From Candidatus Parcubacteria bacterium (GTDB lineage: Bacteria > Patescibacteriota > Minisyncoccia > Sungbacterales > SURF-37), in contig QZJO01000012.1 in assembly GCA_003599755.1 (NCBI GenBank), positions 1 to 57,289 of the forward strand: a stretch of DNA of 57,289 bases, given 5' to 3'. Shown here in pieces: positions 1-9,080 of this stretch. The notes beneath the pieces were generated by a model. The model was given only the letters and a program-made list of their open reading frames with translations. It did not search any database and was not told where the DNA came from. How positions within the stretch are numbered: the first letter of the stretch is position 1; each line of letters starts with the position of its first letter. Made by a program: the position numbers and the translations under genes.

Positions 1-1
1 G

Positions 2-1729
2 CCCTATGCGTTCTCGCTCGACACAACGACGCTTGCCAACGGCGCGCACACCATTTCGGCCCGCGCGCGGGACGCGGCGGGGAATACCGGGGTGGCGGCT
101 TTGGTGAATGTTACGGTAACCAATACCGCGCCCGATCCTTCGAATCTTATCCTGAACCCCTCGTTGGAAACGCTTGGCACTGACGGCAATCCCGAACACT
201 GGTTCAGCAATGCCTTCGGCCAAAACGATGCCGTATTCAGCTATCCCGTGGCGGGATTTAACGGCGCAAGCGCAGCGCGCGTGGATATAACCACCCACAC
301 CGATGGCGACGCCAAATGGTATTTTGCCGACGTACCGGTAACGCCGGGGGAAACCTACACCCTTTCGCACGCATACCGCTCGAATACAACTACGAACATT
401 ACGATCGTCTATACCATGAGTGTCGGCGAACCCCTGTACGTATGGCTTCAGGATGCGCCAGCCGCAACCGATTGGACTCGTACGTCGAGCGTATTCGTCG
501 TTCCCGACGGCGCGACTTCCATGACCTTCCTGCACATCCTGCATTCCGCCGGGTGGCTCGAAGTGGATGATTTCTCGCTCGCGAGCGGCAACCTGAATCA
601 ATTTGCGCGTCCCATGATCTCGTACACGTTCGATGACGGCTGGCTGACGCATTACACCCAGGCACTGCCGATTCTTGAGGCCGCAGGCGCAACGGGCGTG
701 TTCTACATCATGAGCCAGCCGACCCAGCAGGCGGAATCGAATGAGTTGATCGCAAATCCATCTTTGGAAGATGCCGGCACCGGCGGCGACCCCGTGAACT
801 GGTTCCGCGGCGGATGGGGGACGAATACGCGTACGCATACTTATCCGGTCGCGGGCATCGATGGCGCGCATGGCGCACGGGTGGAAATCACCGCATACAC
901 CAGCGGCGATGCCAAATGGTATTTCGGTGACGTGCCGGTAACACCGGGCGATAACTATACGTTCTCGGATCGCTATCAAGCGGATATCCCGTCCGAAGTC
1001 ATCACTCGGTACGCGATGACCGATGGCACGCACCAATACGGGCATTTGAACACGCTCGCCCCCACGAACGGCGCATGGAATATCTACACCAAAGACATCG
1101 TCATACCGGCAGGCACAGAATCAATGACGATCTTTCATCTGATCGCTGGCGTGGGATCGCTGACGGTTGATCAATTCAGTTTGCGCGACGGCAAAGAATC
1201 CGAGCTCTATATCAATCCCTCGCAAGCGCTCGCGCTGCAATCGACAGGACATGAAATCGGCGCGCACACGCGCACGCACGCCGACCTTACAACGCTCACG
1301 CCTGCAGAGCGGCAGAATGAAATCGTGGGCTCGCGCACTGAACTGCTTGCCATGGGCGTCGGGAGCATCGAGACGATCGCATATCCGTTCGGCGCGTACA
1401 ACGACGCGGTTCTTGCCGACACCCAGGCCGCCGGATATGCGGCGGGCCGCGGCGTGGAGCGCGGCAACAACACGACCGGAACGAACAAGTACACGCTGCG
1501 CGTCCAGCAAGTTGCCCGAACGACGACCATGGCGGATATTCAGGGCTGGGTCACCGACGCCATCAGCAACAATGCATGGCTCATTCTCATGTTCCACCAG
1601 ATCGATCATGACCCAGCCAATACGTTCGGCAATTCGCCCGAACTCCTGCAAGAGATCATGGCCTATGTGAACGCCGCGAACATCGATATCGTCACCATTA
1701 CGCAAGGTCTCGCGCTGATGAACCTGTAA
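2..1729 (+). CDS. Secreted polysaccharide deacetylase (NodB fold) with Ig-like and duplicated carbohydrate-binding-like domains; 5'-truncated by window edge
   Basis: Frame open to position 2 (PYAFSLDTTTLANGAHTISARARDAAGNTG is Ig-like); NodB motifs TFDDG, HTRTH, AYPFGAYND, ILMFHQID. Confidence 0.88.
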   Translation, partial: PYAFSLDTTTLANGAHTISARARDAAGNTGVAALVNVTVTNTAPDPSNLILNPSLETLGTDGNPEHWFSNAFGQNDAVFSYPVAGFNGASAARVDITTHTDGDAKWYFADVPVTPGETYTLSHAYRSNTTTNITIVYTMSVGEPLYVWLQDAPAATDWTRTSSVFVVPDGATSMTFLHILHSAGWLEVDDFSLASGNLNQFARPMISYTFDDGWLTHYTQALPILEAAGATGVFYIMSQPTQQAESNELIANPSLEDAGTGGDPVNWFRGGWGTNTRTHTYPVAGIDGAHGARVEITAYTSGDAKWYFGDVPVTPGDNYTFSDRYQADIPSEVITRYAMTDGTHQYGHLNTLAPTNGAWNIYTKDIVIPAGTESMTIFHLIAGVGSLTVDQFSLRDGKESELYINPSQALALQSTGHEIGAHTRTHADLTTLTPAERQNEIVGSRTELLAMGVGSIETIAYPFGAYNDAVLADTQAAGYAAGRGVERGNNTTGTNKYTLRVQQVARTTTMADIQGWVTDAISNNAWLILMFHQIDHDPANTFGNSPELLQEIMAYVNAANIDIVTITQGLALMNL

Positions 1730-1742
1730 CAAGGCGCGTGAT

Positions 1743-1780
1743 ACTAAAATCTCCTCCGCCGCGGCGGAGGAGATTTTAGT
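1743..1780. terminator. Bidirectional terminator, perfect 38-bp palindrome
   Basis: actaaaatctcctccgccg|cggcggaggagattttagt between convergent genes, T/A tracts on both sides. Confidence 0.8.
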
Positions 1781-3186
1781 TATTCCGGCAGAGCGTCCTG
1801 GAATGCTTTGAGCGAGGCGGAATCGGACCAGATACGCCAATCCTGCTCTTTGTTCTCGTTGAACCAGACCCAGCCCTGCACGAGCGGGTGCTTGGGTAAT
1901 TGCACGGTCAATGCATCGGTAATCCATGACGCCTTTTGCGGGCCCGCAGCCGACGCGAACGATGTGATATAAATCGGCTTTCCGTAATTCGCGAGTTTTT
2001 CCAAGGCGCTGCCGAAGATTTGCGAGAACGAAAGCCACGGATTGCCGAAATTAAATCCATCCACGCCGACGATATCGACATAGAGATTACCCGGATAAAA
2101 GTTCTCAATGGCGTTGGCGGCGGTATTCGGCACCGATACCTGATTCGGACTCCATCCGAATTTCACGTTCGGGACGTTCGCGAAGTAGGAGCGAATATGG
2201 CGGTAGGCCGCGACGTGCTTTTCGGACGTATTGCCGTTGAGCGTGATGGAACCGGGCATCCAACTGCCATTAAACTCCGAAAAGGGAATCAGGATGACCG
2301 GCCCCCCAAATGCCTTGGCCTGTGCGGCAAAGCTCGCGAGATACGCATTCCAACTGCCGGCAAGAATCGCGTCGTACGAAAAACGGGGATCGTTGGCGCC
2401 GACGTTGTAATCCATAGCTTCCCAGAAGATCAGAAGCGTATCGCCGCGGTCGCGCGTGTAGGGAGCAAGATGTGCGGGAAAGGCGTTGTTGTTTCCCCAA
2501 TGGACGAACGTCGCCAGAATATCCGGCTCATCACCGACTTGCTGGTGGAATTCGGCGATGTCGCTATCACGCCAGCCGGCGTACGCGCCCCACTGTATCG
2601 CGGCAGCCGCAGGCGGCGGCACCGGTGTCGGGGCAGGCGCTGGGGCAGCTGCAGGCGGCGGCGGAACGGGAATTGGCGCTGGCAGTGGAATCGGCGTCGG
2701 CAGAGGAGCCGGAGGCGGGGGAGTCGGTGCTGGCGGAGGAAGCGGCGTGGGTGATGGCGGCGGTATAGGCGTGGGCGCCGGATTCGCGCTGCACGAATTC
2801 GTGACAATAAAAATGGTGTTGGAAAGCGTCATGCGCTCGGGATTCGAGGCGCGAACGCGATACACGTATGGAGTTCCGGCACGCGCGGTTTTGTCGGTAA
2901 ATTGATCGCCCACAGTCGCGCCCACGCGCCACCAGCGCCGTTCGCTCGGAAGTTTCCGTTGGATTTGGTAAATTTCGGCATTCGCCGATTGCGTCCATGT
3001 CAGGCGAACCTCCGAAACCGCTCCCGCGCACTGCGGCGCAACCGAAAGCGTAAACGGTCCCGGCTGGACCGGCGCCGACACGGCCAGGTGTTCTGCTGCC
3101 GTGAAATTTGCAGTGCTAAAAAATGCCGCCAATACCGCCAGTGCCGCAAGACCGACCCGTCCGTCCATCGCAGGGAATGTTTTCAT
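1780..3186 (-). CDS. Secreted Fn3 / Pro-rich linker / GH26-like (mannanase-type) protein
   Basis: Signal peptide from MKTFPAMDG; Fn3-like repeat; Pro/Ala linker; GH26-like FSEFNGSW and KPIYITSFASAAGPQKASWI regions. Confidence 0.8.
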   Translation of the reverse strand: MKTFPAMDGRVGLAALAVLAAFFSTANFTAAEHLAVSAPVQPGPFTLSVAPQCAGAVSEVRLTWTQSANAEIYQIQRKLPSERRWWRVGATVGDQFTDKTARAGTPYVYRVRASNPERMTLSNTIFIVTNSCSANPAPTPIPPPSPTPLPPPAPTPPPPAPLPTPIPLPAPIPVPPPPAAAPAPAPTPVPPPAAAAIQWGAYAGWRDSDIAEFHQQVGDEPDILATFVHWGNNNAFPAHLAPYTRDRGDTLLIFWEAMDYNVGANDPRFSYDAILAGSWNAYLASFAAQAKAFGGPVILIPFSEFNGSWMPGSITLNGNTSEKHVAAYRHIRSYFANVPNVKFGWSPNQVSVPNTAANAIENFYPGNLYVDIVGVDGFNFGNPWLSFSQIFGSALEKLANYGKPIYITSFASAAGPQKASWITDALTVQLPKHPLVQGWVWFNENKEQDWRIWSDSASLKAFQDALPE

Positions 3187-3417
3187 CCGCGCTACCCTAG
3201 CACTCATCCGAAAATTTTTCCTGTGGATAACTGCGTGGACTTTTATACGCTTTATTGCAGAAAACCGACGCGCTCAAAATTATCGATTTCATCGGGCAAA
3301 TAAACCGCCGAGACGCCAATGCCGAAACTGGCCAGACCACAAAACCCCATGCTACCCTCGGCATGCGCCAAGAGGCGATACATCCGCTCCCCCACAACGC
3401 AAAAGGAGGCCCGAATC

Positions 3418-4710
3418 ATGCTCACCGTGCAGCGCGGTCCGAAGATCGCCGAGGGCAAGACCAAGATCCTGTACTGCGAAGAAGGCCGACCCGGCCGCGT
3501 CGACATCGAGCAGAAGGACGATATCACGGCCGGCGACGGCAAGAAGCACGACATCCTCTCCGGTAAGGGCGCGGCCGCGAATCAGACCGCGGTCAACATC
3601 TTCAAGCTCCTGCAGTCCAACCCGATGATCCCCGTCGCATTCAGGGGACAGTCATCGGCCACGAGCTTCGCAGCGCCGCTGTGCGAGATGCTGCCGCTCG
3701 AAGTGGTCGTGCGGCGCCGGAATTTCGGTTCCTTCGGCCAGCGCAACCCGCACGTGCCGGAGATGACCGTGTTCCCGCGCCTCGTGCTCGAGTTCTTCCT
3801 GAAGACCAAGGGCAAGCAATGGAACGGCATGGGGCTTCCGGAGGACGACCCTTACATCCGGTTCTCGAGCGATGGCATGATGAACCTCTACCATCCGAAG
3901 AAGCCCCTCGGCTCGGACTGGGCGACCGGCGAGCTTTCGGTGCCGGAGATCATCACCTCGAAGCGTCTGGATGAGATCAGGCATGTGACGCCGTATCTCT
4001 TCCTCATCCTCGAGAAGGCCTTCTTCCTCGCCGACGGCCTCGAGCTCATCGACTTCAAGCTCGAGTTCGGCATCGGCCCAGACAAGCGCCTCTATTTGGC
4101 CGACGTGGTCACGCCCGACGAAGTGCGGCTCCTGAAGGATGGCCGGCACGAATCCAAGGAGTTCTATCGCCGGAACGGCCAGCTCGACAAGGTCCTCGAG
4201 ATCTACCAGCGCGTGGCCCGGGCGACCGAGCGGTTCCCCGATGCCCCGCCGCAGACCGTCATCCTCTGGCGCGGCTCGACGAAGGACGACTTCACGCCGT
4301 TTGCCGACGCCCTCAAGTCGGGCGCGGTGCCGGGGCTCGCCATGATCCCCGTGACCTGCTCCATGCACAAGGAAGCGGAGCGGGGATGCCGGCTCTTGGC
4401 CAAGGCGATCCAGGAGCATCCCGATGCGGTAGTCATCGCCTACGTGGGCCGGTCCAACGGCGCGGGACCGACGCTCGCGGCACACACGCATGCGCCGGTC
4501 ATCACGGTTCCGGCCGGATGGGAGCGGTTTCCCGAAGACGTCTGGTCGTCGCTGCGCGCGCCATCCGACGTGCCGGTCATGACCTGCCTCACGCCGGCCA
4601 ACGCGGTCTTGGCCGCGCTCAATATCTTCGCGATGAAGAACCCCTTCGTCTACGCCGCGGTGCGCTCGAAGCTCGAAGCGCGCCTCACCAACACCATCGA
4701 GATCGCGTAG
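3418..4710 (+). CDS. Bifunctional SAICAR synthetase / AIR carboxylase fusion (PAICS-like)
   Basis: PurC: KIAEGKTKILY, APLCEMLPLEVVVRRRNFGSF.QRNP; PurE: AYVGRSNGAGP, DVWSSLRAPS; SD aaaggagg at about 3402-3408. Confidence 0.9.
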   Translation: MLTVQRGPKIAEGKTKILYCEEGRPGRVDIEQKDDITAGDGKKHDILSGKGAAANQTAVNIFKLLQSNPMIPVAFRGQSSATSFAAPLCEMLPLEVVVRRRNFGSFGQRNPHVPEMTVFPRLVLEFFLKTKGKQWNGMGLPEDDPYIRFSSDGMMNLYHPKKPLGSDWATGELSVPEIITSKRLDEIRHVTPYLFLILEKAFFLADGLELIDFKLEFGIGPDKRLYLADVVTPDEVRLLKDGRHESKEFYRRNGQLDKVLEIYQRVARATERFPDAPPQTVILWRGSTKDDFTPFADALKSGAVPGLAMIPVTCSMHKEAERGCRLLAKAIQEHPDAVVIAYVGRSNGAGPTLAAHTHAPVITVPAGWERFPEDVWSSLRAPSDVPVMTCLTPANAVLAALNIFAMKNPFVYAAVRSKLEARLTNTIEIA

Positions 4711-4729
4711 CAGTTCTTCGGACAGCCCT

Positions 4730-4767
4730 GCCGGGCGGAGTTGCGACTCCGCCCGGCTCTTTTTTTA
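4730..4767 (+). terminator. Intrinsic terminator after purC-purE
   Basis: gccgggcggagt-tgcg-actccgcccggc followed by tcttttttt. Confidence 0.9.
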
Positions 4768-4768
4768 T

Positions 4769-4797
4769 TTGACTATTTATTAATTTTATGATATATC
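4769..4797 (+). promoter_or_regulatory. Sigma70-like promoter for the phosphotransferase gene
   Basis: TTGACT-N17-TATATC. Confidence 0.65.
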
Positions 4798-4860
4798 TTT
4801 GCCGGGTATATCGCTCTTACGTAGCGCGAAAACGCCGCATATGCGGCAGAGGAGACGCCG

Positions 4861-5832
4861 GTGAAAGGAATTCCGACCGCGGATCAGGTCAGAGCCCACA
4901 TCAGAGCCCACTATGCGGACTTCCGCGACGCGGATGTCGAGCTGTTCGACGCCCACAATCACGTGATCTATCGGGTCATCCTTCCCGGCGGCCGAACGTA
5001 TGCGATTCGGATGATCAATCCGGAAAGCTATCGCCGCGGCGAGTGGATCTCGGTGGCCGAGGAACACGACATTCTCGCGGCTATCGCGGGCACCGGACTC
5101 GGTCCCAAGACCTACGGCTGCGATGACCGGCTCGTGGAACCGTTCATCCTCCAGGAGTTCGTCACCGCAACCTGCTACAACGACCTCAAGCCGCTTTCGG
5201 ATGAGCATCTCGCGAGCGCGGCCCGCGCAATCGCGCTTCTCAACGAGGAGCCGATATCGCCGGACAGGTTTCCGTTCATGCGGCAATACATCCACAAGGG
5301 CTACGCACGGGCAAGTGCCGCGTGGTACTTCCGGCTCGCGGATTCGATCCGCCGGCTGCCGCGCCGTGATGTGCTCCGATGGACGGCCCGCATCCTGCCG
5401 CTTGCCCGGAAGGCATCGCGTCTTCTCGCGAAAGCCGAATATCTGCTGCCGTCGGAATTCTCGTTCCATTTCGACGGCGCGCATACCGGCAATACCTACT
5501 GGCGCGACGGCAAAACGATGTTCCTCGACTGGCAGAAGGTAAGCTGGCGCAACGATCCAAGCTTCACGCTCGTGCGCTTCGCCACGTCGACTGCCGAGCA
5601 GGGCATCGTCTCGGAGCGCGTTTTCGAGACGCTGGTCAATACGTACCAGCAGGTTCGGCCCGTGCCTGAGTTCGATGAGATTGCCGTGTTCCGGCTGATG
5701 GAACGGCAGGTTGCGGATCTGGTCTTCGTGCTCTGGGATCATACGCGCCGGCGCGACGCCCAGCCCGTAGAAGAGGGGACGAGTATCGTCCCGCGCTATC
5801 GAGAAGTACGGCGCGCGCTCCAACGGTACTGA
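4861..5832 (+). CDS. Aminoglycoside/choline phosphotransferase (APH) family protein
   Basis: GTG start, SD agaggag; Brenner-like FHFDGAHTGNTYW and FLDWQ motifs. Confidence 0.75.
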   Translation: MKGIPTADQVRAHIRAHYADFRDADVELFDAHNHVIYRVILPGGRTYAIRMINPESYRRGEWISVAEEHDILAAIAGTGLGPKTYGCDDRLVEPFILQEFVTATCYNDLKPLSDEHLASAARAIALLNEEPISPDRFPFMRQYIHKGYARASAAWYFRLADSIRRLPRRDVLRWTARILPLARKASRLLAKAEYLLPSEFSFHFDGAHTGNTYWRDGKTMFLDWQKVSWRNDPSFTLVRFATSTAEQGIVSERVFETLVNTYQQVRPVPEFDEIAVFRLMERQVADLVFVLWDHTRRRDAQPVEEGTSIVPRYREVRRALQRY

Positions 5833-5842
5833 GCGATTACAG

Positions 5843-5878
5843 ACAGCGGGCACCAGTCGGTGCCCGCTGTTCCTTTTC
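5843..5878 (+). terminator. Intrinsic terminator
   Basis: acagcgggcacc-agtc-ggtgcccgctgt then tccttttc. Confidence 0.8.
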
Positions 5879-5911
5879 AAGGGTTAAACGCGCTACCATG
5901 GCAGTATCCCC

Positions 5912-6376
5912 ATGAAGCTAAAAGCCGGACAAAAAGCGCCGGATTTCAAACTTCCGGACCAAGACGGGATCATGCACGCGCTCAAGGACTACCGCGGCAA
6001 ATGGGTACTGTTGTATTTCTATCCCAAAGACGATACGCCCGGCTGCACGCGCGAGGCCTGGGACATCCGCGACCGCCTCCCGAATTTTACGAAGCTCAAA
6101 ATAAAAGTTTTCGGCGCGAGCGTGGATCCGATCAAAAAGCACAAAAAATTCGCCGAGAAATACCATTTGCCGTTCACGCTTTTGTCCGATGAACAAAAAA
6201 CGCTCGTGAAAGCATACGGCGTCTGGGGCAAGAAGAAATTCATGGGCCGCGAATACGACGGCACGTTCCGCACGTCCTTTCTCATTGATCCGGACGGGAA
6301 GATCGCGCATATCTACGAAAAGGTAAAACCTGAAATCCACGCCGAAGAAGTCCTGGCATACTTCCGCGCGCGCTAG
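5912..6376 (+). CDS. bcp: Thioredoxin-dependent thiol peroxidase (Bcp-type peroxiredoxin)
   Basis: LYFYPKDDTPGCTREAWDIRD motif. Confidence 0.92.
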   Translation: MKLKAGQKAPDFKLPDQDGIMHALKDYRGKWVLLYFYPKDDTPGCTREAWDIRDRLPNFTKLKIKVFGASVDPIKKHKKFAEKYHLPFTLLSDEQKTLVKAYGVWGKKKFMGREYDGTFRTSFLIDPDGKIAHIYEKVKPEIHAEEVLAYFRAR

Positions 6377-6467
6377 CCGCCGTTCATGAAAACGCTCATC
6401 CCGCGGCATCATTCATAAGCGTGAAAATTTCGCCAAGATTGATCCGGCGGCGAACATCGTTCCAACT

Positions 6468-7829
6468 ATGAGCGAAAAAATTCCTCCTTTCCCAAACACG
6501 CCAGAGACGGAAGTTCGCTTAAAAGATGCGGAGCTCGTTGAAGCGCCCCAAAAACTCTCGCCCAAAGAGGCATCAAAAGAATTGATGACGCCTGAGCGTC
6601 TCGAACTTGCGCATGCCATTCGAACGGAACGTCGCGAGAATTTTCAGCGCCTGCGGGAACTAAGAGCCAAGGCGCTTCTGCTTGAGCACCAGCTGCAGAA
6701 CAAAACAGCAGAGGCAAATAGGATACAGGAAGAACTAAGCCAGCTTTCTTCCGAGCGCGCCGATGAAGCTACGGTGCTCGCCGAAAGAATTTCTCAATTG
6801 CTTGAAGAGCAGGAATTGCTGCGCGGAGAACGAGAGGGATTACATCAATTACTGGAAGACGACGCAGCAATTGAAAGTATCAGAACAAAAGTTCAGGAGC
6901 ATTACGGAAAGGCAGAAGAGTTGGGGAATAAAAAATTCGAAGGGGAGTTGAAAACCGTACAGCAGGTCATGATGCGAAATGATGCGTTTGTCGTCCATAC
7001 GATTGAATGGAATCCGGAGCTTCGTCATAACGCGAATTCGAACGTAAGCCAGGCCACGACGTTTGAGGATGACCTGAAAATTTTATTGGCCTTCGAACCT
7101 ACGATATCCGCTTCTTCGGTAAAAACCGGCGTAAACGAGGAAGGAAAGGTAAGCGGCCTTTGGAGCCAAGCCGGCGGCGTTCTGTTAGGCAAGGGTGAAA
7201 TCCGTTCCGCTTCAGCGATTGATGCGGGAACTGTTTCCCGGGGCATCAAAAATCGCTGGAATACCGAAGAAGGACAAACGCCGGAAGAAATCGATGCGGT
7301 TGTGCGGATGCGGCGCGCGGCTTTCGATGAGCGCGCTCAGGCCGAAGGTATTCGGAAAGTCGAACTCGGCGGATACAACGAGCTCGTGATCGATAATCCG
7401 GAGGTATTCGGCTATTTCAAACCCGCGGACGTCGATGAGAATGGAATTTTTTGGATACATAATTTACGTACAAAAAAAGAGCTTGAAAAAATGCATGAAT
7501 TACACGGGCGGGGCAGGTCCTATACTATGGAACTCGAAGTATTTAACCGAAATCTAGAAAGCTACCGAGAAGAAATGAACAGGGTAAAGCAAGTAGGTTT
7601 GCCCGTGTTTGTGATGACGCCGGATCGCCGGGTCCTCGAATGCCTTGATATTACAAATTCAGGACAAGTGATCGTAGGAAGGGAATTGAGACCCGAGGAT
7701 GTCGCAAATGGCAGGAGCGGCGTGGTTATCGAAGACCGAAAAAAGCTTGGGGAGGAGCTTTTGAGCAAACAGGTATTCCGAGACGAAAAAACAACTCAGG
7801 AAGCGAAAAAAATCGTCGAAGAACTCTAA
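6468..7829 (+). CDS. Hypothetical protein with N-terminal coiled coil
   Basis: 453-aa ORF, heptad-rich residues about 35-130, no recognised domain. Confidence 0.7.
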   Translation: MSEKIPPFPNTPETEVRLKDAELVEAPQKLSPKEASKELMTPERLELAHAIRTERRENFQRLRELRAKALLLEHQLQNKTAEANRIQEELSQLSSERADEATVLAERISQLLEEQELLRGEREGLHQLLEDDAAIESIRTKVQEHYGKAEELGNKKFEGELKTVQQVMMRNDAFVVHTIEWNPELRHNANSNVSQATTFEDDLKILLAFEPTISASSVKTGVNEEGKVSGLWSQAGGVLLGKGEIRSASAIDAGTVSRGIKNRWNTEEGQTPEEIDAVVRMRRAAFDERAQAEGIRKVELGGYNELVIDNPEVFGYFKPADVDENGIFWIHNLRTKKELEKMHELHGRGRSYTMELEVFNRNLESYREEMNRVKQVGLPVFVMTPDRRVLECLDITNSGQVIVGRELRPEDVANGRSGVVIEDRKKLGEELLSKQVFRDEKTTQEAKKIVEEL

Positions 7830-7847
7830 TCATTTCCCAAAATTGCT

Positions 7848-8393
7848 ATGAGCGGCGACATTGCGGTCATCCTGATACTGATATTGCGCCTCGTGGTGCC
7901 GTTTTCGCTGTTCCGCTGGCCATTGGCCGGCATATTTTTGTGCATTGCAGCCGACGCCTCGGACGTGATGATTCTGCAGGCCACGGGCTACGGATTCCTC
8001 GACGGCGGGTACTATCACCATTTCGACAAGATCGCCGACATTTATTATTTGTTCTTCGCCTGGCTCGTAGCCAGGAAGTGGGACGATCCTTTGGCGCGCG
8101 GCACGGCTACGTTTTGGTTCTGGTGGCGCATGGCTGGCGTGGCCGCGTTCGAGCTCACCGGCTGGCGGCCGATATTCCTGATCGCGCCGAGCATCTTTGA
8201 AAATTTCTACATCGCCCGCCTTGTCATCACGAAATTCAAACCTTCGTTCCGGTTCCGCCCGAGCACGCTCATCGTTATACTATTGCTCGTCGGCATCCCG
8301 AAGATCGTCCAGGAATATATCATGCATTTTGCCTACATCGACCAAACGTGGACCTTCATCCGCGAGCACTTCTTCTGGTGGCTCTACGAGTAG
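7848..8393 (+). CDS. Polytopic membrane protein, unknown function
   Basis: Several hydrophobic segments. Confidence 0.7.
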   Translation: MSGDIAVILILILRLVVPFSLFRWPLAGIFLCIAADASDVMILQATGYGFLDGGYYHHFDKIADIYYLFFAWLVARKWDDPLARGTATFWFWWRMAGVAAFELTGWRPIFLIAPSIFENFYIARLVITKFKPSFRFRPSTLIVILLLVGIPKIVQEYIMHFAYIDQTWTFIREHFFWWLYE

Positions 8394-8458
8394 CGCCGCT
8401 CTGGCGCCCCAGATAAGATTCGCGCCGTTGAAACGTCATTATCCCATCTTCCCTAAGG

Positions 8459-8857
8459 ATGGGTTTATTTCGTTTCCTCCGTATGCAATTACCCGCGCTT
8501 GCGAGAAACTACGGTTATCTTTGGGTAACGCTCATACTGTTTCTCGGCAGCATCATCGGCCATTGGACGTTCGCGTGGTACGCGTTCGTACGCGAGCAGG
8601 AAGCGCATAACCAACCCGTACAGGCACGCGAGTATTTCATCGAAGTGTCGCGGGACACGCTTGAGAATTGGCAATCAGAATTCCTCCAGCTCATCTGGCA
8701 GGTCGCGGGCCTTGCATTCCTCTTGTACGTCGGGTCGCCGCAATCCAAAGAAGGGGATGAGCGCAAGGAAGAAAAAATCGACCGCATTCTTGCCGCGGTG
8801 GATAAAAACGGTGAGAACATCATCAAAGCACTCGATAAGAAATATCCCCGGAAGTAG
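8459..8857 (+). CDS. DUF6766-like membrane protein
   Basis: Two TM segments; WTFAWYAFVREQEAHNQP...ENWQSEFLQLIWQVAGLAFLLYVGSPQSKE. Confidence 0.65.
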   Translation: MGLFRFLRMQLPALARNYGYLWVTLILFLGSIIGHWTFAWYAFVREQEAHNQPVQAREYFIEVSRDTLENWQSEFLQLIWQVAGLAFLLYVGSPQSKEGDERKEEKIDRILAAVDKNGENIIKALDKKYPRK

Positions 8858-8866
8858 AATACGGAT

Positions 8867-9019
8867 ATGGAAAAGATCAAAATCGAGCAGCATAGCATGT
8901 CGGGCCTGTTCTGGATCGCCGGGTGGCTCTTTGCCATCGGCTTTCTGGGGCTAACATTTTGGCAGGGCGTTCTGGCGATTGCTATCTGGCCGTATTATCT
9001 GGGCATCGCGTTCCGCTAG
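8867..9019 (+). CDS. Small (50 aa) membrane protein
   Basis: MEKIKIEQHSMSGLFWIAGWLFAIGFLGLTFWQGVLAIAIWPYYLGIAFR; not in the supplied ORF track. Confidence 0.55.
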   Translation: MEKIKIEQHSMSGLFWIAGWLFAIGFLGLTFWQGVLAIAIWPYYLGIAFR

Positions 9020-9042
9020 AGAACAGCCCCTTCAATGAGAAC

Positions 9043-9070
9043 CGGCCCGCCGTCTTCTGACGGCGGGCCG
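9043..9070. terminator. Strong hairpin between convergent genes
   Basis: cggcccgccgtc-ttct-gacggcgggccg. Confidence 0.5.
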
Positions 9071-9080
9071 TTGGGTTCGG

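Noticed and set aside
2430-2905. Repetitive Arg- or Gly-rich ORFs overlapping the GH26 linker
   Set aside because: Shadow translations of the Pro/Ala-rich linker DNA.
3222-3230. Perfect DnaA-box-like TGTGGATAA
   Set aside because: Single isolated match; no box cluster, DnaA gene or AT-rich unwinding element. Expected by chance occasionally.
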